NCBI GenBank assembly: GCA_900544685.1
Contig: UQWA01000006.1
Location: 1 to 64,000, forward strand
Length of the DNA stretch: 64,000 nt
Origin: an uncultured Lachnospiraceae bacterium
GTDB lineage: Bacteria; Bacillota; Clostridia; Lachnospirales; Lachnospiraceae
Direction: 5' to 3'
The stretch's first letter is position 1. Every line of letters starts with the position of its first letter. Under the pieces are notes generated by a model, which ran no database searches, was not told the DNA's origin, and worked only from the letters and a program-made list of their open reading frames with translations. Both the position numbers and the translations under genes were made by a program. Below, in pieces: positions 35,214 through 43,947 of the stretch.

Positions 35214-37550
35214 ATGACACTGAAAGAGTTACAGAAAGGACAAAGTGCAGTAATCTGCACGGTTGGCGGAGAAGGTGCCCTGCGGCAGCATTTCCTGGAC
35301 ATGGGCGTGATACCAGGGGCAGAGGTGACTGTGGTGAAGCTGGCACCGATGGGAGACCCGATGGAATTGCAGATCCATGGATATGAACTGACTCTGCGGT
35401 TGGCAGATGCGGATCAGATCGGGATCCGGCCAATCGAACAGAGAACAAGAAAGCATGAAGGAGCAAGCGACATTAATCAGTCGATACACCCGGGGCTGGG
35501 AGAAGATGGAAAGTATCATGCCAAAGGAGACGGCAATCCGCTCCCGGAAGGAACGACACTGACCTATGCCCTGGTAGGTAATCAGAATTGCGGAAAGACC
35601 ACATTGTTTAATCAGTTGACCGGAGCCAATCAGCATGTGGGTAATTTCCCAGGTGTGACGGTAGATCGGAAGGATGGATCCATTCGGGGATATGAAAATA
35701 CACGGATTACCGATCTCCCTGGAATTTATTCTATGTCCCCGTATACCAGTGAAGAGATTGTGTCTCGTAATTTTGTACTGGAAGACAAGCCCAAAGCGAT
35801 CATTAATATCGTGGATGCCACCAATATTCAGAGAAATCTGTATCTGACTATGCAGCTTCTGGAGATGAATGTGCCGATGGTGGTGGCGCTGAATATGATG
35901 GATGAATTGACCGGCAATGGCGGTTCCATTGATGTAAATGCCATGGAGGCCATGCTGGGCGTACCGGTGGTGCCGATTTCGGCAGCAAAGAATGAGGGCG
36001 TGGATGAACTGGTGAAGCATGCCATACATATTGCAAAATATCAGGAACGTCCGGGCAGACAGGACTTCTGTGATGAAAATGATTTTAACGGTGCCGTACA
36101 CCGATGCATTCATTCTGTCTGTCATCTGATCCAGGATCATGCAGAGCATGCCGGGATACCCATCCGATTTGCAGCTTCTAAGTTAATTGAAGGTGATCAC
36201 CTGATCGAGAAGCAGCTGGAACTGGATCAGAATGAGATTGAGACCATCGACCATCTGATTCTTCAGATGGAAAAAGAACGGGGACTGGACCGCAGTGCGG
36301 CAATGGCAGATATGCGTTTTTCCTTTATTGAAAAGGTATGTGAACAGACGGTAGTAAAACCAAAGGAAAGCAAAGAACGAATCCGCAGTGAAAAGATAGA
36401 CAGGATCCTCACCGGAAAATATACAGCCATACCATGTTTTGTCGGAATTATGCTGGCTGTTTTTTATCTGACATTTAATGTCATCGGAGCATGGCTGCAA
36501 AGTCTCCTGGAGATGGGAGTGACGGCTCTGACAGAAGTGGTAGATTCTGCACTGACAGCGGCGCAGGTAAACAGTGCGCTGCATGGCCTGATTATTGACG
36601 GCATTTTTGCCGGAGTAGGATCTGTGTTATCCTTCCTTCCAATTATTGTGACACTGTTTTTATTCCTGTCACTGATGGAGGACAGCGGGTACATAGCGAG
36701 AGTTGCATTTTTCATGGACAAGCTGTTACGAAAGATCGGACTTTCTGGAAGAAGTATCGTACCACTCCTGATAGGGTTTGGCTGTACGGTTCCGGCTGTT
36801 ATGGCCACCAGAACCCTGCCAAGTGAGCGTGACCGTAAAATGACCATCTTATTGACACCATTTATGAGTTGTACGGCGAAGTTGCCAATCTATGCATTCT
36901 TTGTTAATGCATTTTTCCCTGGAAAAGGTGGCTTCATTATGACTGGGCTGTATGTACTGGATATCTGCATTGGCATACTTGCAGCATTTTTATTCAAGGG
37001 AACATTATTTAAGGGGGAAGCAGTTCCATTTGTTATGGAGCTTCCGAACTATCGGCTTCCCGGAGTGAAAAATGTAGGGCAGCTCCTGTGGGAAAAGGCT
37101 AAGGATTTCCTTCAGAGAGCATTTACAGTGATTCTGCTGGCAACTATAGTGGTATGGTTCCTGCAGAGCTTTGATCTGACCTTTAATCTGGTGACAGATT
37201 CTTCAAAGAGTATTCTGGCTATGGTAGCCGGATGGATTGCACCACTGTTTGTTCCTCTTGGACTGGGAGACTGGAGAATTATTGTATCTCTGATCAGTGG
37301 ATTTATGGCAAAAGAAAGCGTAGTGTCCACGCTGGGCATTCTGTTTGCCGGAGGTGTGGGAAGTGCACTGACCACTTTGTCGGCAGCATCCCTTCTGGTG
37401 TTCAGTCTGCTGTACACGCCATGTGTGGCGGCAATCAGCACGATTAAGAGAGAACTTGGCGGAAAATGGGCTATTGCGGTAGTGATCTGGCAGTGCGTAA
37501 TTGCCTGGGCAGCAGCCTTTGGGGTGAGACTAATCGGAATGATGTTGTAA
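35214..37550 (+). CDS. feoB: Fused FeoA-FeoB ferrous iron transporter
   Basis: A 778-residue fusion. Residues 1-75 are a FeoA SH3-like domain (MTLKELQKGQSAVICTVGG). A linker leads to the FeoB G domain (about 120-290): G1 GNQNCGKTTLFN, G2 FPGVTVDRK, G3 DLPGIYS, G4 NMMD, G5 SAAKNEG. A helical spacer and a membrane domain with two Gate regions follow (GRSIVPLLIGFGCTVPAVMA near 550). It imports Fe2+ across the membrane. I start it at ATG 35214 with AAAGGA 7 bases upstream, since the upstream frame begins inside the promoter. G1 has GNQN in place of the usual GNPN. Confidence 0.96.
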   Translation: MTLKELQKGQSAVICTVGGEGALRQHFLDMGVIPGAEVTVVKLAPMGDPMELQIHGYELTLRLADADQIGIRPIEQRTRKHEGASDINQSIHPGLGEDGKYHAKGDGNPLPEGTTLTYALVGNQNCGKTTLFNQLTGANQHVGNFPGVTVDRKDGSIRGYENTRITDLPGIYSMSPYTSEEIVSRNFVLEDKPKAIINIVDATNIQRNLYLTMQLLEMNVPMVVALNMMDELTGNGGSIDVNAMEAMLGVPVVPISAAKNEGVDELVKHAIHIAKYQERPGRQDFCDENDFNGAVHRCIHSVCHLIQDHAEHAGIPIRFAASKLIEGDHLIEKQLELDQNEIETIDHLILQMEKERGLDRSAAMADMRFSFIEKVCEQTVVKPKESKERIRSEKIDRILTGKYTAIPCFVGIMLAVFYLTFNVIGAWLQSLLEMGVTALTEVVDSALTAAQVNSALHGLIIDGIFAGVGSVLSFLPIIVTLFLFLSLMEDSGYIARVAFFMDKLLRKIGLSGRSIVPLLIGFGCTVPAVMATRTLPSERDRKMTILLTPFMSCTAKLPIYAFFVNAFFPGKGGFIMTGLYVLDICIGILAAFLFKGTLFKGEAVPFVMELPNYRLPGVKNVGQLLWEKAKDFLQRAFTVILLATIVVWFLQSFDLTFNLVTDSSKSILAMVAGWIAPLFVPLGLGDWRIIVSLISGFMAKESVVSTLGILFAGGVGSALTTLSAASLLVFSLLYTPCVAAISTIKRELGGKWAIAVVIWQCVIAWAAAFGVRLIGMML

Positions 37551-37619
37551 AGAAGATATATGTATAGATGTTCAGAGCCACGCACTTTGTGAATATTCTG
37601 TGAAATTATCAGAAAACTA

Positions 37620-37648
37620 TTGCAAAATAGAAAAAAAAGGACTACAAT
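37620..37648 (+). promoter_or_regulatory. Promoter of the L25/Ctc-type gene
   Basis: TTGCAA, a 17-base spacer and TACAAT precede the gene by about 95 bases. The leader between them can form a long hairpin from GCGAAA and GAG paired with CTC and TTTCGC (about 37651-37702). Confidence 0.6.
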
Positions 37649-37743
37649 GCGAAGCGAAACAAGAGAAAACGAAACGTCACTCAGTAATGACTCTTTCGCA
37701 AAACATCCCTGTTTACTATTTGTATCAATGGAGGAAAAGATAA

Positions 37744-38328
37744 ATGAATACTTACAAAGTGCAAAAAAGAGACATGGAAACTAAGGCAAAAAAACTGAGA
37801 AGAGAAGGTTTTGTTACAGGAAATCTTTTTGGAAAAGAGATTAAAGAATCGATTCCACTGAAGATTGAACGCAAAGAAGCAGAACGTCTTTTACGTGAAT
37901 GTATGAAGGGCAGTCAGGTGTTACTGGATCTGGAAGGCACCACATACGATGTACTGGTCAAAGAGATGGATTACAATTCTATGAAGAATGAGATCATGGA
38001 GATGGATTTCCAGGCACTGGTCAAAGGTGAAAAAGTACATTCCGTAGCAGAGATCGTATTACACAATAAAGAAATGGTAGTCGGTGGAGTTGTTGACCAG
38101 CTCCTGACAGAGATTGCTTACAAGGCAGAGCCATCCGCACTGGTTGAAAAAGTCATCGTAGACTGTAGTACATTGAAGCTTGGTGATACCCTGAAGGTAG
38201 CAGATCTGGATATCGCAAAAGACAAAGATATTGATATTACTACACATATGGATGCACCGGTTGTCAGTGTCATTGCACCACGTAATGCAGAGATACCGGA
38301 AGAGGAGACAGAAGAGACCGCAGAATAA
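37744..38328 (+). CDS. Ribosomal protein bL25 / Ctc family
   Basis: 194 residues with a two-domain Ctc layout. An N-terminal 5S-rRNA-binding L25 domain (about 1-90) carries KAKKLRREGFVTGNLFGKEI. A C-terminal TL5/Ctc beta domain (about 95-180) follows, and then an acidic tail rich in Glu and Thr. Ctc is a stress-induced L25 paralogue in Bacillus, so this may be a general-stress ribosome protein; many clostridia have only this type. GGAGGAAAAG precedes the ATG. Gene names rplY and ctc are both used, so none is assigned. Confidence 0.88.
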   Translation: MNTYKVQKRDMETKAKKLRREGFVTGNLFGKEIKESIPLKIERKEAERLLRECMKGSQVLLDLEGTTYDVLVKEMDYNSMKNEIMEMDFQALVKGEKVHSVAEIVLHNKEMVVGGVVDQLLTEIAYKAEPSALVEKVIVDCSTLKLGDTLKVADLDIAKDKDIDITTHMDAPVVSVIAPRNAEIPEEETEETAE

Positions 38329-38340
38329 ACAGAGATTTAA

Positions 38341-38395
38341 TGAAAAGCATATCAGAGGGGCAATTACAAAAGCTTCGCTGGTATGCTTTTTTTTG
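38341..38395 (+). terminator. Terminator after the L25/Ctc-type gene
   Basis: AAAAGCATATCAG pairs with CTGGTATGCTTTT (with a G-U pair), followed by a run of T. The gene stop is about 15 bases upstream. Confidence 0.75.
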
Positions 38396-38470
38396 TATAA
38401 TAGGTATTGATAATAGAAAAATAATATATTTGTGTTAGAATAGGAGCATAAAAAGAATGGAGAGAAGATT

Positions 38471-39109
38471 GTGGAATCTAATTATGAAAAGCAAGTATAT
38501 ATGGGAAGAGAATATTTTTTGAAATATGATCAGAATATGCTGATAAAGAAATATGGACTGGAGTATGACAAGGAGTATCTGTATCTGAAGTATATCGGAA
38601 CTGAATATCGCATTCGGCGGGCAGATGGAGCAATAGAATATAAAAATGGTCAGAAATGGAAAATGTGCAAAGAATATACCATTGTCATGACGATCTATGA
38701 TCTGCTTTGCTATTCAGGAGAAGAAACGGTTCCGCCTCTTACCGGGCAGTGGCAGCCTGTGGCAGGATTTGTCACAGCAGGAAGCAGTCCATCTGCGGAA
38801 GTATTTGCAAAAAAGTATGAAAAAGTTTTTACCGGAAAGGCAGAGAAAATCAGACAGGCATGTATTCACCTTGGAGGCATCCAACAGCCGAGACTGGCCG
38901 GAGCAGATCTGACTTTTGAGATGCCGGTGGTGTCATATTTTTCAGTATTGTTCCAGTACTGGGATGCGGATGAGGAATTCCCGGCCAAGATATTGATTTT
39001 GTGGGATAAAGTGTCCATGTCTTATCTGCATTTTGAGACTACTTATTATCTTCAGGGGGATTTACTGGAGACAATTGCCCGGCAGATGGGGTTACAGCCG
39101 CTTAGTTGA
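38471..39109 (+). CDS. DUF3786 domain protein
   Basis: 212 residues, GTG start with GGAGAG upstream. Recognisable features of DUF3786 are YTIVMTIYDLLCYSG near residue 70, a central aromatic-rich region (MPVVSYFSVLFQYWDADEEFPAKILILWD, positions about 155-180), and SYLHFETTYYLQGDLLETIA at the end. There is no signal peptide or membrane segment. Family function is unknown. It overlaps the convergent TetR gene by eight bases at the stop codons. Confidence 0.8.
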   Translation: MESNYEKQVYMGREYFLKYDQNMLIKKYGLEYDKEYLYLKYIGTEYRIRRADGAIEYKNGQKWKMCKEYTIVMTIYDLLCYSGEETVPPLTGQWQPVAGFVTAGSSPSAEVFAKKYEKVFTGKAEKIRQACIHLGGIQQPRLAGADLTFEMPVVSYFSVLFQYWDADEEFPAKILILWDKVSMSYLHFETTYYLQGDLLETIARQMGLQPLS

Positions 39110-39656
39110 TCCGTGTCATAGTATGCAGATACATATGCAGCATATGATAGAGTTCTTCTGGTGTCTCACGTTTGTTATGGTGAATCCACACAGAGATAAT
39201 GCCAACCACCAGAGAACTGAACAGACTGCAGGCATAATCTTCTGTGACGGAAAGAAAGTTATCATTGCCCAGTTCATTCCGGATATAAACCGGAATATAT
39301 TTGTTATGTACCTTTTGCATTGGCTGGATCAGGTTATTCTTGATTAATACTTCCAGAACGGCAGAATTGTAGTACAGCTCATTCAGGATGAATAGAGTAA
39401 ATGATGGCCGCTTGTCTTCCGGAAGCAGATGATATCCATTGTAGATATCCTTGATGCGCTGCTCATAGAGATATTCCAGAACATCCTGGGTGCGGTCGAA
39501 GAGACGGTAAAAAGTGGAACGTCCTACGGTGGATTCTTTCTGCAGATCTACAATAGTGATTTCAGAAAAAGGCTTCTCATCAAGACAGTGCAACATGGCA
39601 TTGCAAATCAGCTTTGCGGAAGTCTGAGAACGCTTATCAGGTTTAATATGGTACAT
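39102..39656 (-). CDS. TetR/AcrR family transcriptional regulator (divergent from radical SAM gene)
   Basis: 184 residues. The N-terminal helix-turn-helix is SAKLICNAMLHCLDEKPFSE followed by ITIVDLQKESTVGRSTFYRLF (about residues 12-55). The C-terminal ligand domain is not assignable. On the minus strand AAAGGAG lies 6 bases before the ATG at 39656; a longer frame to 39683 is rejected. It is divergent from the radical SAM gene, with a perfect 12-base palindrome between them, so it probably controls that gene. Confidence 0.88.
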   Translation of the reverse strand: MYHIKPDKRSQTSAKLICNAMLHCLDEKPFSEITIVDLQKESTVGRSTFYRLFDRTQDVLEYLYEQRIKDIYNGYHLLPEDKRPSFTLFILNELYYNSAVLEVLIKNNLIQPMQKVHNKYIPVYIRNELGNDNFLSVTEDYACSLFSSLVVGIISVWIHHNKRETPEELYHMLHMYLHTMTRIN

Positions 39657-39689
39657 TTTTAGCTCCTTTGTTTTGTATTTCAAAAACTA

Positions 39690-39718
39690 TTGTAACACAA
39701 ATTCTTTGGTGATATAAT
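39690..39718 (+). promoter_or_regulatory. Promoter of the radical SAM gene
   Basis: TTGTAA, a 17-base spacer and a consensus TATAAT point toward the radical SAM gene. On the opposite strand, TACAAT overlaps the -35, so divergent promoters may overlap. Confidence 0.65.
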
Positions 39719-39736
39719 CCCTAATAATGAAATATG

Positions 39737-39748
39737 ATACATATGTAT
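39737..39748. promoter_or_regulatory. Candidate TetR operator palindrome
   Basis: ATACATATGTAT is a perfect 12-base palindrome 19 bases downstream of the -10 element and 32 bases before the radical SAM start. Its place between divergent regulator and target genes suits a TetR-type operator. Confidence 0.5.
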
Positions 39749-39780
39749 TATAAAAAGAATGGAATGGAAGGTAATGGATT

Positions 39781-41205
39781 ATGAATACTGCATTAGATAA
39801 AGCATCACATGCCATTCAGAGAAAGGCAGTCGGAGCAATTGTTGATGTTATGTTGAACAAATTTGATAAGGACCGGGAGAAAGCTTATAAAGAGATCCTG
39901 GATATTATCAAACAGTTCTGGGGCAAAAACTTTACAGATGAAGCATATGAGAAAGTATGGAATGCAATGAGAGATCCAGACAACAAGTGGATGCGTTATA
40001 TCAACCGGATTCTGGATGAGACAGATAAGAATGTGGCAAAGGTTACCTTGATGAACTTGGGATTTGAGGCATTTATCCATGGAACAAAGACCATTCGTAA
40101 GAATCGTGAGATTTACAACTGTAATATTCCATGGCTGATTTTATTTGATCCAACCAGCGCATGCAATATGCATTGTGCGGGATGCTGGTCAGGTACTTAT
40201 GGACATAAGTACAGCCTGAGTTTTGAAGATATGGATAAAATAGTGACAGAAGGAAAGGAATTGGGAACGTATCTGTATATGCTGACAGGTGGAGAGCCGA
40301 CGGTTCGCATGAAGGATATTTTCCGTCTGGCAGAGAAGCATCATGATGCGTATTTTGCTTTGTATACCAATTCTACTCTGATCAATGACGAGATGTGTCA
40401 GGAAGTAGTCAGACTGGGAAATATCACATTTATGTTATCCATTGAGGGAACACCGGAGACTAATGATGCAAGAAGAGGAAAAGGGCACTATGCAGCAGTT
40501 ATGAATGCTATGGATCTGCTGAAAAAGTACGGTATTGTATTTGGCACCTCTATTTGCTACACCAGAAATAATATCGAAGCAGTTACCAGTGATGAGTTTT
40601 TCAAGATGATTTCTGAAAAAGGAGCCCGCTTTGGATTTTATTTCCATTATATGCCAGTCGGTAACAATGCTGTTCCGGAACTGATGCCGACTGTAGAACA
40701 GAGAAAATATATGATTGACCGGATTCGTTATGTACGGTCTATGGAATCTGACATTGAGTTTTACCCGATGGATTTCCAAAATGACGGAGAATATGTGGGA
40801 GGATGTATTGCAGGTGGAAGAAACTACTTCCATATCAACTCTGCCGGAGATGCAGAGCCGTGTGTATTCATTCATTTCTCCAATGCGAATATTCATGAGT
40901 CATCTATTCTGGAGATTTTACAGAGTCCGTTATTTATGGCATACCATAAGGGACAGCCATTTAACCGCAATCATTTAAGACCATGCCCAATGTTGGAAAA
41001 TCCAGAACTGCTGCAGAAGATGGTACATGAGACCGGCGCTCACGGAACGAATCTGGAGTCACCGGAGAGTGTGGAACATCTTTGCGAGAAGTGTAAGGCT
41101 TATGCAGATACCTGGAAGCCAGAAGCAGAAGCAGTCTGGGCAAGCCAGACACACAAGGTTCCAAAATATGAGAACTATGCACCGGAAAACAAAACGGTAC
41201 AATAA
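39781..41205 (+). CDS. Radical SAM protein with C-terminal SPASM-like cysteines
   Basis: 474 residues. An unusual 110-residue helical N-terminus precedes the radical SAM domain. The [4Fe-4S] cluster motif is SACNMHCAGCWSG (about residue 125), and TGGEPTVR is the SAM-binding GGE motif (about 168). The C-terminal part has further cysteines (GGCIAGGRN, AEPCVFIHF, RPCPM, LCEKCKAY) like SPASM auxiliary-cluster domains. Such enzymes modify peptides or act as anaerobic maturases. No small substrate peptide gene is seen next to it. It is monocistronic and probably TetR-controlled. The reaction is unknown. Confidence 0.85.
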   Translation: MNTALDKASHAIQRKAVGAIVDVMLNKFDKDREKAYKEILDIIKQFWGKNFTDEAYEKVWNAMRDPDNKWMRYINRILDETDKNVAKVTLMNLGFEAFIHGTKTIRKNREIYNCNIPWLILFDPTSACNMHCAGCWSGTYGHKYSLSFEDMDKIVTEGKELGTYLYMLTGGEPTVRMKDIFRLAEKHHDAYFALYTNSTLINDEMCQEVVRLGNITFMLSIEGTPETNDARRGKGHYAAVMNAMDLLKKYGIVFGTSICYTRNNIEAVTSDEFFKMISEKGARFGFYFHYMPVGNNAVPELMPTVEQRKYMIDRIRYVRSMESDIEFYPMDFQNDGEYVGGCIAGGRNYFHINSAGDAEPCVFIHFSNANIHESSILEILQSPLFMAYHKGQPFNRNHLRPCPMLENPELLQKMVHETGAHGTNLESPESVEHLCEKCKAYADTWKPEAEAVWASQTHKVPKYENYAPENKTVQ

Positions 41206-41216
41206 GATATAACAGA

Positions 41217-41246
41217 AAAGAATCCCGCTGGTGGGATTCTTTTTCT
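41217..41246 (+). terminator. Terminator after the radical SAM gene
   Basis: AGAATCCC pairs with GGGATTCT around GCTGGT, then TTTTCTG. Confidence 0.85.
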
Positions 41247-41257
41247 GTCAGGAAACG

Positions 41258-41286
41258 TTGTAATTAAAAGAATAGTATGATATCAT
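41258..41286 (+). promoter_or_regulatory. Promoter of the secreted C39-like peptidase gene
   Basis: TTGTAA, a 17-base spacer and TATCAT lie about 40 bases before the start. Confidence 0.55.
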
Positions 41287-41328
41287 TTTCTGGAATGAAT
41301 TGATATCAGTTACGGGAAGAGAAGAAAT

Positions 41329-42606
41329 ATGAAGAATAGGAAACGAATGCAGGCAGCGTGTGTAGCCGCGCTGGCTGTTTCTGTTATGCTGTCAGGAGAC
41401 AGAATGGATGTATCTGCACAGAATACAGCAGAGTCAGTACAGGAAAGTTATACAGAAGAAGAACTGGAGCTACAGACACTGAATGAAGAAGAGGAAAATA
41501 CGGAACCTGAAGTAATATCAGAAGAAATGGTAGAAGAAAATGATCGGGATATTGCAGAAAACTTTCCGGAAGGATCGGAAGCTGTTACGGAAATAGAATC
41601 GGAAGAAGTGACAGAAGAGATCCTGGATCAGAATGAAGAAATGGAGAGCGAACAGGAACTGATTCTGGAACCGGAATATCAGCCTGAGAAGGATCCAAGC
41701 CCTCTGGGAAATAATATATGGCAGTATCTTGGTGAAAAAGCGCATGAACAGATACGGAATATAGAGATACCGGATCCAGAATGGGTTGCTGTCAATGGAG
41801 AGAAGGCAACCTGTACCTCATTTGCAAGACTACAGTATGGGTATACACCGGAAGTACAGGTTGGAACGATTCGTTATATTTCTCAGATTGCAGGAAGCGG
41901 TCTGTTTGACTGGAATTACTGGGGAAGCTGGGGCAATCAGGCTGGTATCGAATGCGGAACCGCCAGTATCTCTATGGCAATGTCTTATATTGGAGTGAAC
42001 CTGACACCACAGCAGATTCTGGATGCTCACGGTGGGTTGACCTGTTTTACCGGATGGGGAGTTGCAGATCTGTCACCGGATGTAGCAGGAGGAATGGAGC
42101 AGTATGTGAATGGACAGGGACAGTACAGTCCATTAATTGTGCATCTGCCGACGTATTCCCAGCTTGGACATTATGTAGTGCTGATCGGAAAAGTATCCGA
42201 TTCGGAATATCTGGTGTTGGATTGCGCACAGAATTCTACCTGGGTGATGACAGTGGGAGACGGCTTCTACAATTCCATTGATCAGGTGTATCAGTATTAT
42301 AATCCGGATGCACCGGTACTGGATCACTCAGTGGTAACCGATAAACCGGTGATAGCGACCTGTACGACAATGGGACTGACGGCAGGAGAACATTGTGAAG
42401 TATGTGGAGAAGTTCTGACAGAACAACAGGTGGTGCCATGTAATGGTCATGCCTGGTCAGACTGGGTAACAAGAACAGAGCCTACAGTACAGCAGCAGGG
42501 GGAAAAAGTAAGAGTTTGTCAGGTATGCGGTATAACAGATGTGCGAAGCATCGACTGTCTTCCGGCAGAATTAAAGATAGAGGTGCCACAGGCAATCTGG
42601 AAATAG
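41329..42606 (+). CDS. Secreted C39-like cysteine peptidase with Glu-rich linker and CxxC repeats
   Basis: 425 residues. The signal peptide is residues 1-31. A Glu-rich linker covers about 40-125. A peptidase C39-like domain (about 190-325) has Cys in GIECGTASISMAMSYIG, His in QLGHYVVLIGK and Asp in YLVLDCAQN. The C-terminus has two CxxC modules (HCEVCGEVL and RVCQVCGIT) around GHAWSDWV, resembling those in the surface protein at 57441-59822. There is no sortase motif or C-terminal helix, so it is probably released. It may act on the wall or on host or diet peptides. The substrate is unknown. Confidence 0.78.
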   Translation: MKNRKRMQAACVAALAVSVMLSGDRMDVSAQNTAESVQESYTEEELELQTLNEEEENTEPEVISEEMVEENDRDIAENFPEGSEAVTEIESEEVTEEILDQNEEMESEQELILEPEYQPEKDPSPLGNNIWQYLGEKAHEQIRNIEIPDPEWVAVNGEKATCTSFARLQYGYTPEVQVGTIRYISQIAGSGLFDWNYWGSWGNQAGIECGTASISMAMSYIGVNLTPQQILDAHGGLTCFTGWGVADLSPDVAGGMEQYVNGQGQYSPLIVHLPTYSQLGHYVVLIGKVSDSEYLVLDCAQNSTWVMTVGDGFYNSIDQVYQYYNPDAPVLDHSVVTDKPVIATCTTMGLTAGEHCEVCGEVLTEQQVVPCNGHAWSDWVTRTEPTVQQQGEKVRVCQVCGITDVRSIDCLPAELKIEVPQAIWK

Positions 42607-42642
42607 AAAAGGTATTAAGATACATGCAAAAGGAGACGGAAT

Positions 42643-43056
42643 ATGGGAAAAGTAGTAGATTATCTTGAGAAGTATTATAAAGAGACCAATTATAACTGTG
42701 CAGAAGCAGTTTTCAGCGCAGCAGCAGAAGCGTGGGACATGGACATTTCTGATGATGTGATCCGTACCATGGGATGTTTTGGCGGCGGAATGGGATGCGC
42801 CATTGTCTGTGGTGCAGTGACAGGCGGAAGTGCTGCTCTCAGTTACAAGTTTGTAGAAGGCGATGGAGGCCATACCAGCCCGGCAATGATGAAAAAGGTC
42901 AGAACCTATATTCGTAAAGTACGGGAAGCCTTTGGATCGGAGGACTGCAAGGATCTGAGACCTCAGTTCTACAGCAAAGAGGAACGTTGTTTTGTGACGA
43001 TTTCCAAAGTGGCAGCCATTCTGGATGAAGTATATGAAATGGGGGACGAGGCATGA
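42643..43056 (+). CDS. C-GCAxxG-C-C family putative redox protein
   Basis: 137 residues. The spaced cysteines of this family are visible: YNCAEAVFSA (about residue 19), MGCFGGGMGCAIVCGAVTGG (about 44-63) and later single cysteines in DCKDL and ERCFVTI. The function is undefined, but the pattern suggests a redox-active or Fe-S-binding protein. The gene overlaps nudC by four bases, so the two are co-translated. A GGAGACGG ribosome site precedes the ATG. Confidence 0.85.
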   Translation: MGKVVDYLEKYYKETNYNCAEAVFSAAAEAWDMDISDDVIRTMGCFGGGMGCAIVCGAVTGGSAALSYKFVEGDGGHTSPAMMKKVRTYIRKVREAFGSEDCKDLRPQFYSKEERCFVTISKVAAILDEVYEMGDEA

Positions 43057-43880
43057 TTCACGAGATTGCACCGGAATATATTGATAATCAGTATCATGAA
43101 AAAGAAGTGCAGGATGACAGCAGAATCTGTTTCTGTACCGGAAGAAAAATACTGGCACGTATAAAAGATGGCAAACTGGTATGGCCATTATACCGTGAAG
43201 TGAAAGACCAGGCAGGAGAGTGCACTTATCTGTTTTCGATCAGCGGGAAAGACTATTTTCTGGCAGAAGGTAAGGAAGAAAAAGAGATTTCGGATGCCAT
43301 CTGGATGGACTGGCGAGATATCCGGGATAAAGAACCTACGGCAGAAGCGTTTGCAGGAATGACAGCCATGCATCTGAGTCAGTGGCATAATTCGGTTCAG
43401 TACTGTGGATGCTGCGGTGCCAGGACAGTTCATGATAAAAAAGAGCGGATGATGCGTTGTCCGTCCTGTGGTAATACGATGTTCCCGAAGATCTCACCTG
43501 CCATTATTGTAGCAGTAACAGATGATAAGAATCGTCTGCTGGTAACAAAATATGCAGGAAGAACCTCGGATCAGTATGCACTGGTAGCCGGATTTGTGGA
43601 GATCGGGGAAACACTGGAAGAATGTGTACAGCGTGAACTGATGGAAGAAGTTGGTATCCGTGTAAAGGATATCCGTTATTATGCCAGCCAGCCATGGGGA
43701 TGTGTGGGCAATCTGATGGTTGGATTTACAGCGAAACTGGATGGCAGTGATCAGATTCATCTGGACAAGACGGAACTGGGGCTGGCAAAATGGCTGACGC
43801 CGGAAGAAGTGCCGGAAATTGATGATTACAGCAGCCTGACCAGAGAAATGATCCGCAGATTTAAACACGGATGCCTGTAG
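43053..43880 (+). CDS. nudC: NAD(+) diphosphatase (NudC-like)
   Basis: 275 residues. An N-terminal domain precedes a zinc ribbon (CGCCGARTVHDKKERMMRC then PSCGN, about residues 115-140). A canonical Nudix box follows, GFVEIGETLEECVQRELMEE (about 183-202). The NudC family motif after the box usually reads SQPWPFPxS; here it is ASQPWGCVGNLMVGF, with SQPW kept and the rest changed. It hydrolyses NAD(H) to NMN(H) and AMP and may decap NAD-capped RNA. Translationally coupled to the preceding redox-type gene. Confidence 0.88.
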   Translation: MIHEIAPEYIDNQYHEKEVQDDSRICFCTGRKILARIKDGKLVWPLYREVKDQAGECTYLFSISGKDYFLAEGKEEKEISDAIWMDWRDIRDKEPTAEAFAGMTAMHLSQWHNSVQYCGCCGARTVHDKKERMMRCPSCGNTMFPKISPAIIVAVTDDKNRLLVTKYAGRTSDQYALVAGFVEIGETLEECVQRELMEEVGIRVKDIRYYASQPWGCVGNLMVGFTAKLDGSDQIHLDKTELGLAKWLTPEEVPEIDDYSSLTREMIRRFKHGCL

Positions 43881-43947
43881 ACAGAAGGAATACAGCAAAA
43901 GAACAGCCAGAGACGACAGGATGCGTTTCCGGGAAAGCGAGGAGAAA

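Noticed and set aside
35229..36149. 306-codon open frame antisense to feoAB
   Set aside because: It is the complement of a well-conserved FeoA/GTPase sequence, has no family resemblance and no ribosome site. Other long antisense frames (10061-10600, 11294-11905, 49688-50263, 54580-55170) are rejected for the same reason.
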